Part shown: positions 16,581 to 24,237 of the stretch, in pieces
Layout of the letters: every line of letters starts with the position of its first letter
How positions within the stretch are numbered: position 1 is the first letter of the stretch
Translations under genes and position numbers: made by a program
From: Armatimonadota bacterium
GTDB lineage: Bacteria > Sysuimicrobiota > Sysuimicrobiia > Sysuimicrobiales > Humicultoraceae
DNA length: 54,697 nucleotides
Assembly: GCA_016869025.1 (NCBI GenBank)
Contig: VGFA01000018.1
Location: 1-54,697, forward strand
Direction: 5' to 3'
Notes under the pieces: model-generated
What the model was told of the DNA's origin: nothing
The model's database searches: none
The model's input: the letters and a program-made list of their open reading frames with translations, nothing else

Positions 16581-17405
16581 GTGCGCTACCGGCTTCTGGT
16601 CGCGGACATAGATGGGACGCTGGTAAACGCCTCCCGCGAGATAACGCCTCCTGTGCGATCCGCGGTCGCCGCGGCGCAGTCGCGCGGCATCCGCGTGTGT
16701 CTGGCCACAGGCCGCATCTGGCCGTCGGCGAGGCAATTCGTCGAGGGGTTGGGCGCCGACCCGCCGGCCATCCTGTACAACGGCGGCATGGTCTACGACT
16801 TCGCCCGCGACGAGATTTGGTTGCGCAGGCCGCTGGCAATGGATCAGGCGAGGGACGTACTGCGCATTCTGAGACGACATCCCTCGGTGCAGCCGCACCT
16901 GTACGCGGGTGACCGGGTCTACGTCCCCGCGATGAACGCGCTCACGGAAACCTACCAGGAGAAGGACAGTCTGCGTGCCGATCCGGTGGGCGACCTGGCC
17001 GACTGGCTGGAGGCCGACCCCGCTCGGGTGCCGATGAAGATCCTGAACATCGGCGAGCGGCCTGCGCTGGAGGCGGTCGCCCGAGATCTCGACGCGCTGC
17101 CCTATCCTGTAAACCACGTCTTCTCGGAGGCCATCTACCTGGAGGTCCTGCCGCCCGGGGTGGACAAGGGTACGGCGCTGCAGGCGGTCGCAGCACGCCT
17201 GGGAGTGGGCAGGGAGGAGATCATCGCCGTCGGCGATAACCTGAACGACCTTGCTATGATTGAGTACGCCGGGCTGGGGGTCGCGATGGCGAACGCCCCC
17301 GAGACCCTCCGCGCCCGCGCGGATTTCGTGGCGCGCAGCAACAACGACCACGGCCTCCAGGAGGTGATCGAGCGGTTCGTCTTGATGCCCATGGAAAGGG
17401 CATGA
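16581..17405 (+). CDS. Cof-type HAD-superfamily phosphatase
   Basis: A 274-residue HAD hydrolase of the Cof/YidA type (C2B cap). Motif I is DIDGT with the nucleophile D9 and general acid D11. The lysine of motif III and motif IV, VGDNLNDLAMI, are near the C terminus. These enzymes dephosphorylate sugar phosphates and other phosphate esters in the cytosol. The start is GTG 16581 behind an AGGAGGAGAAGG site. It is the last gene before the first ABC importer, about 60 bases upstream of the binding-protein gene. That position would suit removal of phosphate from an imported phosphorylated sugar or cyclitol, which is inference. Confidence 0.85.
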   Translation: MRYRLLVADIDGTLVNASREITPPVRSAVAAAQSRGIRVCLATGRIWPSARQFVEGLGADPPAILYNGGMVYDFARDEIWLRRPLAMDQARDVLRILRRHPSVQPHLYAGDRVYVPAMNALTETYQEKDSLRADPVGDLADWLEADPARVPMKILNIGERPALEAVARDLDALPYPVNHVFSEAIYLEVLPPGVDKGTALQAVAARLGVGREEIIAVGDNLNDLAMIEYAGLGVAMANAPETLRARADFVARSNNDHGLQEVIERFVLMPMERA

Positions 17406-17463
17406 GGGTTAGCGAAGGCACGTCGAGCGGTTGAACGAGATTAGTGTCGGAGGAGGGGAGAGC

Positions 17464-18483
17464 ATGAAGCGATTGATCGCGATGGGACTGCTGCTGGCGC
17501 TGGTGCTGGTAGGCGTGGGAGTCAGTCAGGCGCAGACGACCAGGATCGTGGTCTACTCAGCCCTGCCGGATCTCGAGACCACGATGGTGAACCGCGAGTT
17601 CACCAAGCGGACGGGTATCTCGGTGGAGGCCCTCAGCGTTGCCGCAGCCGGTACGATCGCGGCGCGGATTCGAGCCGAGAAGGACAAGCCGCGCGCGGAC
17701 ATCTTCACGGGCGGCTCCCGGGACTTCCACATCCCGCTGGCGCGCGAGGGCCTGCTACTGGCCTACAAGTCGCCGGCGTTTGCCGAGGCCAAGGTCAGCC
17801 CGGTCTACATCGATCCCGATGGGTTCTGGCACGGTTGGTATCTTGGAGCCCTGGCGATTATCATCAACACCGACCGGTGGGACCGTGAGATGGTCCCGCG
17901 CCGCGTGCCCAAGCCGGCCACCTGGGACGACTTCCTGCGGCCGGAGTTCAGAGGGCACTTCATCATGCCGAGCCCGATTACGACCGGGGGCGGCTACATC
18001 TTCACCGCCGCGCAGATCTTCCGTCTGGGCGAGGACCGCGCATGGGCATACCTGCGCGCCCTGAATGCCAACGCCTCGCAGTTCACGCCCACCGCACCCG
18101 GCACCATCACCCTGCTGGCCCGCGGCGAGGGCATAGTGGGCATGCAGTGGGCGCATGAGGGCATAGGCGCCCGTTTGGCGGGGATGCAACCGCTGGAGAC
18201 CATCGTCCCGCCCGATACCGGGTTTGAGGTCGGCGCGGTCTCTATCATAAAGGGCGGCCCGAACCCAGAGGGAGCCAAGGCCTACGTAGACTTCCTGGCC
18301 AGTCGGACCCCGCAGGACATCAACGCCAAGTTCGGGTACCGCTACCCGGTGCGGGCCGACGTGCCGGTGCCCATGGGGGCAACTAGGTTCGAGGACTTGA
18401 AGTTCGTCAAGTACGACCTCGCCTGGGCCATTGACAACATGACCCGGGTTCGCGAGCGATGGACGCGGGAGATCGGGCGCTAG
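17464..18483 (+). CDS. ABC importer 1 substrate-binding protein (ferric/Afu-type, exported)
   Basis: A 339-residue binding protein with a clear signal peptide (MKRLIAMGLLLALVLVGVGV, cut near AQA). The mature part opens with RIVVYSALPDLE and continues with the VPPDTGFEVGAVSIIKGGPN block common to the Fbp/Afu/PhnS-like group (extracellular solute-binding family 1/6). The consecutive-tyrosine pair that coordinates iron in classical FbpA is absent. The start ATG 17464 follows GGAGGAGGGGAG; an upstream TTG is less likely. A hairpin lies just after the stop, before the permease gene. Annotation pipelines would call it 'iron(III) ABC transporter', but the neighbouring genes favour an organic ligand. 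Confidence 0.85.
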   Translation: MKRLIAMGLLLALVLVGVGVSQAQTTRIVVYSALPDLETTMVNREFTKRTGISVEALSVAAAGTIAARIRAEKDKPRADIFTGGSRDFHIPLAREGLLLAYKSPAFAEAKVSPVYIDPDGFWHGWYLGALAIIINTDRWDREMVPRRVPKPATWDDFLRPEFRGHFIMPSPITTGGGYIFTAAQIFRLGEDRAWAYLRALNANASQFTPTAPGTITLLARGEGIVGMQWAHEGIGARLAGMQPLETIVPPDTGFEVGAVSIIKGGPNPEGAKAYVDFLASRTPQDINAKFGYRYPVRADVPVPMGATRFEDLKFVKYDLAWAIDNMTRVRERWTREIGR

Positions 18484-18512
18484 TAGCGCGCGGATCTTGT
18501 TGAAACCCATGC

Positions 18513-18552
18513 GGGGTGGCCCGAGCGTGCGTTCGATGCGCCGGGCCACCCC
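18513..18552 (+). promoter_or_regulatory. Hairpin between binding-protein and permease genes of importer 1
   Basis: An 11-bp perfect stem (18513-18523 with 18542-18552, GGGGTGGCCCG against CGGGCCACCCC) encloses an 18-base loop that can pair further (GCG with CGC). No T-run follows, so it is more likely an mRNA-stabilising or partial-attenuation element that raises binding-protein levels over permease than a full terminator. Confidence 0.6.
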
Positions 18553-18558
18553 TGAGGG

Positions 18559-20208
18559 GTGGTATTTGAGCCTGTGGCCGTGATCCGTTGGGGAGAGGTC
18601 CGACGGCATGCCGGCGATCCCGGTGTCGCGCTTGCGTTCGCAGGTGCGGCGGTCATGCTTGGGCTCTTCGTGCTGTATCCGGCCTTTCGCGTGCTGGTCT
18701 ATCCGGCGCTGCAGGACTACCTGGAGATCCCCAGGAGCCTGCGGTGGATGCAGGCGGCCCGCAACAGCCTGGTGATGATGGTCATCTCCACCCTGACGGC
18801 GACGCTCGCGGGGCTGATCTTCGCCTTCGCCGTCACGCGCCCGGACGTGCCTGGACGGCGTTTCTTCCGGAGCATCGCGGTGCTGCCCATATTCGCCCCA
18901 CCGTTTATGGTGGCATTTGCCTACATCCTGATGTTTGGCCGGCAGGGACTAATCACAAAGACGGTTCTGGGGCTCGACGCCAACATCTTCGGCTGGCACG
19001 GGTTGTGGCTCGTCCAGACGGTGGCCTTCTTTCCCCTGGCGATGCTCATAATCGTTGGAGTGCTGGAGGGCATCAATCCCAGCATGGAGCATGCCGCCAG
19101 GAACCTGGGCGCCGACGAGTGGGCAGTAGTTCGTACTGTCTCGCTTGCACTCGCCCGGCCCGGGATCGCCGGCGCGGCGCTCGTGGTCGCCATCTCGGTA
19201 CTGGCCGATTTCGGCAACGCGGTCGTCATCGCGGGCGGCTTCCCGCTGCTGGCCACCGAGGCGTGGTTCCGGATGGAGGGGCTGGCAGACCTGAAGGGTG
19301 CGGCGCTCGTGGTTGCGATGCTGATCGTTCCCACGGTCTGCCTGTTCCTGCTCGAGCGCTACTGGGTGAGCCGGAGGGTCTATACAACGGTGACCGGGAG
19401 GGGATCGCGGGTGGAGCGGCCGCCGACGCACCCCGTGCTGAAGTGGGGCACGTTCCTGTTCTGTTGCCTGATGAGCGTGATGATCGGGTTGGTGTACTTC
19501 GGCGTCGTGGCCGGATCGCTAACCGCGGTGTGGGGCCGGGACTGGACCGTGTCCCTGGCGCACTGGCGCCTGGCGATGGATCGGATCCCAACACTTTTGG
19601 CGAGCGTGAAGATCGGCGCGATGGCCGGCGTCATCACCGGTGTGGTGGGCGTCGCGGTTGCGTTCCTGACCTCACGCCGCCTGCCATTGAGGCAGGTGCT
19701 GGACTTCCTGGCCGTCCTGCCCGGTGCCCTGCCCGGGGTGTTCGTGGGCGTGGGCTTTGTGCTGGCCTTCAACCGCCCTCCGCTCGAACTGGTCGGGACC
19801 CCCTGGATACTGGCGCTGGCGCTTGCCTTCTGGCACCTGCCGATGGGATACCAGGCTGCGGTGGCAACGCTCAAGCAGGTCGAGCGGTCCATTGAGGAGG
19901 CCGCGACGAACCTTGGGGCCAGCGGGCTGCGCGTCCTCTGGGATATCTACGTGCCGTTGCTGCGGCGCGCCTTCCTGGGCGCGTTCACCGTGTCGTTCAT
20001 ACGATCGGTGACCAACGTCAGCATCGTCGTATTCCTGGTCACGCCGGGCAACATAGTGGCCACATTCGCCATTCTGAACATGATTGGAAATGGAATCTGG
20101 GGGGGCGCAGCGGCGCTGACCACCATGCTCCTGCTGATCACCTTTGCCTCGGTGGGCGTGGCACAGGCCGTGGTGGGCAGGACGTTGCGCTCGATGCCGA
20201 TGGGATGA
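18559..20208 (+). CDS. ABC importer 1 permease, two fused membrane domains (FbpB/AfuB type)
   Basis: A 549-residue inner-membrane protein in which two permease halves are joined in one chain, as in FbpB, AfuB, ThiP and PhnU/V-like fusions. Two EAA-type cytoplasmic loops that contact the ATPase are seen: EHAARNLGADEWAVVRTVSL in the first half and EEAATNLGASGLRVLWDIYV in the second. About twelve hydrophobic helices are expected. The start codon is uncertain: GTG 18559 lies 7 bases after the hairpin arm, and GTG 18574 is an alternative. The stop TGA overlaps the ATPase start. It forms an importer with the binding protein at 17464 and the ATPase at 20205. Confidence 0.87.
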   Translation: MVFEPVAVIRWGEVRRHAGDPGVALAFAGAAVMLGLFVLYPAFRVLVYPALQDYLEIPRSLRWMQAARNSLVMMVISTLTATLAGLIFAFAVTRPDVPGRRFFRSIAVLPIFAPPFMVAFAYILMFGRQGLITKTVLGLDANIFGWHGLWLVQTVAFFPLAMLIIVGVLEGINPSMEHAARNLGADEWAVVRTVSLALARPGIAGAALVVAISVLADFGNAVVIAGGFPLLATEAWFRMEGLADLKGAALVVAMLIVPTVCLFLLERYWVSRRVYTTVTGRGSRVERPPTHPVLKWGTFLFCCLMSVMIGLVYFGVVAGSLTAVWGRDWTVSLAHWRLAMDRIPTLLASVKIGAMAGVITGVVGVAVAFLTSRRLPLRQVLDFLAVLPGALPGVFVGVGFVLAFNRPPLELVGTPWILALALAFWHLPMGYQAAVATLKQVERSIEEAATNLGASGLRVLWDIYVPLLRRAFLGAFTVSFIRSVTNVSIVVFLVTPGNIVATFAILNMIGNGIWGGAAALTTMLLLITFASVGVAQAVVGRTLRSMPMG

Positions 20209-21296
20209 TGGGCATGACGGAGGCACACGTACGATTCCTGAACGTCACCAAGCGCCTGGGCGCGACGCTGGCGGTGGACCGCGTGTCCCTGGACGTGCCC
20301 GAGGGGAGCTTCACGACGCTGCTGGGACCCTCAGGCTGCGGCAAGACAACCACGCTTCGCATGGTGGCCGGGTTCTACCACCCCGACGCCGGCGAGATCT
20401 ACGTGCGTGACGTCCCGGTCACCGACATCCCCGCGCACCGCCGCAACACCGCTATGGTCTTTCAGGAGTACGCGCTGTTCCCGCACATGACCGTGGCGGA
20501 GAACGTCGGGTACGGCCTGCGCATGCGGCGCGTCGAGTCCGCCCAGGCCCGGCGCCGGATCGGCGGCGTGCTGGAACTGGTCGGGCTGGTGGGTCAGGAG
20601 TCCAAGTTTCCTCACCAGCTCTCCGGAGGCCAGCAACAGCGCGTGGCGCTGGCGAGGGCACTCGTGGTCGAGCCGGAGGTGCTGTTGCTCGACGAGCCGC
20701 TCTCCAACCTGGACGCCAAGCTGCGCGTCCGAGTGCGGACCGAGATACGCAGCCTTCAGCAGACACTGGGCAAGACCACGATCTACGTGACCCACGACCA
20801 AGAGGAAGCCCTATCCATCTCCGATCGCATCGCCGTGATGAACCAGGGCCGGGTTGTCCAGGTGGGCACGCCGCAGGAGATCTACTACAGGCCTGCCGAC
20901 CGGTTCGTGGCCGATTTTGTGGGGCTGGCCAACTTCGCTCCGGTGCAGGTGGTCGCCCCCGGCCGAGTTCGCCTGGACGAGGTCATCCTGCCCGTGGAGA
21001 GTGCCGTGAAGCCTGGTCCGGCGCTGCTGGTCGTGCGCCCGGAGACCATGTCGTTGGCGGCCTCGTTCCCCACGGCTCCCGGTCTGCCGGCCCTCCGCGG
21101 GAGGGTGAAGACCGTGGCCTTCCTGGGCGGGCTCGCACGGTACTGGGTCGAGGCAGTTGGCAAGGAGTGGATCGTAGACCACGCCGCGCCCGGCGAGCAG
21201 CTGCTGCGCGGCGAGGTCTACCTGACGCTGGCACCGGAACGAATGCACGTGCTCTACGAACGCGAGGTCACTCACGATGGGGAGGGTCAGGCATGA
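20205..21296 (+). CDS. ABC importer 1 ATPase (FbpC/PotA-type)
   Basis: A 363-residue ATP-binding subunit. Walker A GPSGCGKT is at residues 41-48, the signature LSGGQQQR at 139-146, and Walker B VLLLDEPLSNLDAKLR follows, with the switch histidine in VTHDQEEA. A TOBE-like domain completes the C terminus (about 270-360). The start may be ATG 20205, 20208 or 20214, all in frame and overlapping or abutting the permease stop. The stop TGA overlaps the ATG of the creatininase-family gene, so the hydrolase is translated from the same message as the importer. That suggests the hydrolase acts on what the importer brings in or on its product. Confidence 0.9.
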   Translation: MMGMTEAHVRFLNVTKRLGATLAVDRVSLDVPEGSFTTLLGPSGCGKTTTLRMVAGFYHPDAGEIYVRDVPVTDIPAHRRNTAMVFQEYALFPHMTVAENVGYGLRMRRVESAQARRRIGGVLELVGLVGQESKFPHQLSGGQQQRVALARALVVEPEVLLLDEPLSNLDAKLRVRVRTEIRSLQQTLGKTTIYVTHDQEEALSISDRIAVMNQGRVVQVGTPQEIYYRPADRFVADFVGLANFAPVQVVAPGRVRLDEVILPVESAVKPGPALLVVRPETMSLAASFPTAPGLPALRGRVKTVAFLGGLARYWVEAVGKEWIVDHAAPGEQLLRGEVYLTLAPERMHVLYEREVTHDGEGQA

Positions 21297-22258
21297 GCAA
21301 GTGGCAACTCCCGCCTCCGGGCGGGCACATGGACAGGCGCACGGGTGTCTACGTGCAGAACATGACGATGCGCGACATTGACGAACGACTTGAGAAGAAC
21401 GATGTGCTCATCGTTCCGCTCGGCGCCACGGAGGCGCACGGACCCAACGCGCCGATCGGGGAGGACATCTTCCTGGTGGCCAGGATGGCCGAGGCGGTAG
21501 CAGAGCGCACCGGCTGCACGGTCTCCCAGCCGCTGTGGTTCGGATCACACCCGTACCACCACCTTGGGATGCCGGGAACGGTAGTGATTCCAGAGGATGT
21601 CTTCTGCAGCTTCGTACGCTCCATGATCGCGGGCTTCTGGAACATGGGGTTCCGCAAGCAGATCCTGCTCAACGGGCACGGTCAGGAGTTCGTGATTCCC
21701 GTCGCCATCCATCAGTTCGGCAAACGCTACCGAGTGCCCGCGCTGATCGTCAACGTGAACTGGTATCATGCAGTTCCCGACTACTTCAAGACCAAGGCGG
21801 ACGGTGGGCCGTACGAGACCCAGTTCATCCACGCCGACGAGGTCGAGACCTCGTGGTGCATGGCGCTGTTTCCCGAACTGATGAAGCAGGAGTGTGCGGT
21901 GGACAACAAGCCGTTTGGTTTCCTGCCGGAAGGTCACGTGGACAAGGCCGGGAACCTGATGCGGCGCCCGATCAACTGGTACGGGCACATAGGCGCGGGC
22001 CCGATCGAGGTTAAGGCATACCCCGAGGGCGTAGTGGGCAGGCCTACCCTGGCCTCCGCGGAAAAGGCCCGGCCGGGCGTCCTGGCGCTGCTGGACTACC
22101 TCGAGAAGCTGGTCACCGACATCCTGAAGACCTTCCCGCCCGGAGTGCTGCCGCCGGTGGAGTACGTGACCGAGCGTGACAAGGAGGAGATCGAGGCCGT
22201 GCTCAAGGGCCCGACCAAGGGCGGCAAGAGCATCTACTCGCTTGCGTACCCGCCATAA
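21293..22258 (+). CDS. Creatininase-family hydrolase, 3-dehydro-scyllo-inosose hydrolase (IolN)-like
   Basis: A 321-residue metal-dependent hydrolase of the creatininase superfamily. The ligand triad E47-x-H49-x8-D58 (TEAHGPNAPIGED) has the same spacing as E34, H36 and D45 of creatininase. HPYHHLG and NGHGQE supply the later His and Glu. In Thermotoga maritima the enzyme that opens the ring of the diketo-inositol (IolN, TM0413) is, to my recollection, of this superfamily. The gene lies next to an IolO-like epimerase, as iolN and iolO are close in Thermotoga. Alternatives are creatinine or formamide amidohydrolases. The start ATG 21293 overlaps the ATPase stop. Confidence 0.68.
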   Translation: MSKWQLPPPGGHMDRRTGVYVQNMTMRDIDERLEKNDVLIVPLGATEAHGPNAPIGEDIFLVARMAEAVAERTGCTVSQPLWFGSHPYHHLGMPGTVVIPEDVFCSFVRSMIAGFWNMGFRKQILLNGHGQEFVIPVAIHQFGKRYRVPALIVNVNWYHAVPDYFKTKADGGPYETQFIHADEVETSWCMALFPELMKQECAVDNKPFGFLPEGHVDKAGNLMRRPINWYGHIGAGPIEVKAYPEGVVGRPTLASAEKARPGVLALLDYLEKLVTDILKTFPPGVLPPVEYVTERDKEEIEAVLKGPTKGGKSIYSLAYPP

Positions 22259-22298
22259 GGAGCGCAACGCGAATGCCGGCGACTGTGAGCAGGGGCGC

Positions 22299-23111
22299 AT
22301 GAGACTTAGTCTCGTCGTCTCCGTGGAGGAGACGGCCTTCGACGCCGTGGCGATCCGGGGCGGCTGGGAGGCGGGCGTTGCCCGCCTGGCCGCCCTTGGA
22401 TTCGACGGCGCGGAACTGGCGATCCGTGATGCCGCGGTGGTTGATGCGGGCCGGATCGAGGCCGTGGTGCGCAACGCGAACCTCGCGGTGCCCGCCATCG
22501 GGACCGGGCAGGCGTTCCTGCGGGATGGGTTGAGTCTGTCAAGTGCGGACGCCGGGGTGCGCCTGGCAGCAGCCACACGGCTCCTGGGGCACGTTCGCCT
22601 TGCGGCCCGGCTGGACAGTTTGGTCATCATTGGGCTCATCCGTGGGCGGGCCGAGGGCGGGCAAGCGGCCACGGCCTCCCGGTTCCTGGAGGGCATCGGC
22701 CCGGTCCTGGACGCGGCCGCGTCCGCAGGCGTCCGGCTGGTCATCGAGCCGATCAACCGCTACGAGACCGACTTCCTGGTGACCGTGGAGGAGACCCTTG
22801 AGGTGATCGGCGCGTCCGGTGCCCCACACCTGGGGGTGCTGGCCGACACCTTCCACATGAACATCGAGGAAGTCACGATCGGGGGCGCCCTGGCTGCCGC
22901 CGGGCCGCGGCTGTGGCACGTGCACGTGGCCGACAGCAACCGCTGGGCGCCTGGGCTTGGGCACCTGGATTTCCCGTCCATCGTCAACGCGCTCAGGCAG
23001 TGCGGCTACGAAGGGTTCCTTTCGGCGGAGATTCTTCCCAGGCCGGATCCGGAGACCGCGGCCAGACAGGTCGAGAGTTTCATGCGGCCGATCGTCGCCG
23101 GCGGCGCTTAG
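22299..23111 (+). CDS. iolO: 5-keto-L-gluconate epimerase (IolO)-like TIM barrel
   Basis: A 270-residue TIM-barrel epimerase. Blocks such as AFDA near the N terminus, AIGTGQAFLRDGLSL, LVIIGLIRGR, EPINRYETDF, LADTFHMNIEEV and HVADSNRWAPGLGH match, nearly residue for residue, what I recall of Thermotoga maritima TM0416 (IolO). That enzyme epimerises 5-keto-L-gluconate to D-tagaturonate in the inositol pathway. Metal ligands would be the Glu in IEPINR, the Asp and His in ADTFHM, and the late Glu in SAEILP. The start is ATG 22299, after an AGGGG site. It directly follows the IolN-like gene and precedes importer 2. A D-tagatose/psicose-3-epimerase-like activity is the alternative. Confidence 0.78.
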   Translation: MRLSLVVSVEETAFDAVAIRGGWEAGVARLAALGFDGAELAIRDAAVVDAGRIEAVVRNANLAVPAIGTGQAFLRDGLSLSSADAGVRLAAATRLLGHVRLAARLDSLVIIGLIRGRAEGGQAATASRFLEGIGPVLDAAASAGVRLVIEPINRYETDFLVTVEETLEVIGASGAPHLGVLADTFHMNIEEVTIGGALAAAGPRLWHVHVADSNRWAPGLGHLDFPSIVNALRQCGYEGFLSAEILPRPDPETAARQVESFMRPIVAGGA

Positions 23112-23204
23112 CCGACAAGCCCGAGCGGAGGCACGGAGAGGGGACAGTCGAAGCACATACCGATGGCACGGCACGGTCCACAACCCGGACTGACGAGGAG
23201 GCTG

Positions 23205-24218
23205 ATGCGTGTGCGAATCGCTGTCATAGCCACTGCGCTCGTCGTTCTGGCAGTGTCGGTTGCGCCTCTGGGGGCCCAACCGGCGAGGATAATGGTCTAC
23301 AGCTCGCTCCACGAGACGGAGATCGCCGCGATGCTGGACTCCTTCACGCGGACGACAGGCGTCCGCGCGGAGTTCATCCGCGCGTCCTCCGGCGAGCTTG
23401 TGGCGAGGATCAGGGCCGAGCGTGCCTCGCCCAAGGGCGACATCCATCTGGGCGGTCCGGCGGACGGGCATGAGGTGCTGGCCGCTGAAGGCCTGCTGGA
23501 GCCGCACAGGTCGCCTGAGCACAAGTTCATCGGCCCCCGGTTCCGCGATCCCAAGGACCGCTGGCACGGCTTCTACATCGGGGCGCTTGCGATCGCCGTG
23601 AACAAGACGCGGTTCGAGAGGGAGATGCGGCCAAAGGGGCTCGACTACCCTAAGAAGTGGGAGGACCTGCTGCATCCCGCCTACAAGGGCGAGATCGTGG
23701 TGGCCAACCCGTTCACCTCGGGCACGGCTATGACGTTCATCGCCGCCCACGTCCTGCGTCTCGGCGCAGATCGTGGATGGAAGTATCTCGAGGATCTCGA
23801 CAAGAACGTGAACCACTACACGAGGAGCGGCGCAGCACCCGCCCGCATGTCCGCGGTCGGCGAGTTCCTGATTGGGATCACCTTCGGCCACGATATCCTC
23901 AAGCCGATCTCCGAAGGGCATCCCTTGTACATCGTCTATCCGCCCGACACCGGCTGGGAGGTCGGCGGTGTATCCATAATCAAGGGGGGCCCGAACACCG
24001 CCGGCGCCAGGAAGTTCATTGACTGGCAGCTCGGCAAGGACGCGGGCAAGCTGCACTCGGACATCTCGCTGCGTATCTCGGTGCGCTCGGACGTCCCGGT
24101 GCCGAAGGGCGCGATCCCGATCACGGAGATCCGGCTCTTGAAGGGGTACGATCTCTGGTGGGTGGCCCAGCACCGGGATGCCCTTCTCCGGATCTGGGAT
24201 TCCAAGTTCAGGAGATAG
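23205..24218 (+). CDS. ABC importer 2 substrate-binding protein (ferric/Afu-type, exported)
   Basis: A 337-residue binding protein with a signal peptide starting MRVRIAVIATALVVLAVSVA and ending near LGAQ. The mature protein has IMVYSSLHETEIAAMLDSF, GELVARIRAERASPKGDI and YPPDTGWEVGGVSIIKGGPN, the same framework as the importer 1 protein but clearly diverged from it. No adjacent tyrosine pair of the FbpA iron site is present. ATG 23205 is preferred over the in-frame ATG 23163 because a GAGGAGG site precedes it and it begins the signal peptide. It follows the IolO-like gene by 93 bases and starts a second complete importer cassette. Confidence 0.85.
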   Translation: MRVRIAVIATALVVLAVSVAPLGAQPARIMVYSSLHETEIAAMLDSFTRTTGVRAEFIRASSGELVARIRAERASPKGDIHLGGPADGHEVLAAEGLLEPHRSPEHKFIGPRFRDPKDRWHGFYIGALAIAVNKTRFEREMRPKGLDYPKKWEDLLHPAYKGEIVVANPFTSGTAMTFIAAHVLRLGADRGWKYLEDLDKNVNHYTRSGAAPARMSAVGEFLIGITFGHDILKPISEGHPLYIVYPPDTGWEVGGVSIIKGGPNTAGARKFIDWQLGKDAGKLHSDISLRISVRSDVPVPKGAIPITEIRLLKGYDLWWVAQHRDALLRIWDSKFRR

Positions 24219-24237
24219 GCCGGATGCGGTATAGCAC

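Noticed and set aside
18588..19895. 435-codon plus-strand frame inside importer 1 permease
   Set aside because: Out-of-frame shadow; Arg/Gly-rich translation, whereas the other frame gives clear membrane helices and EAA loops.
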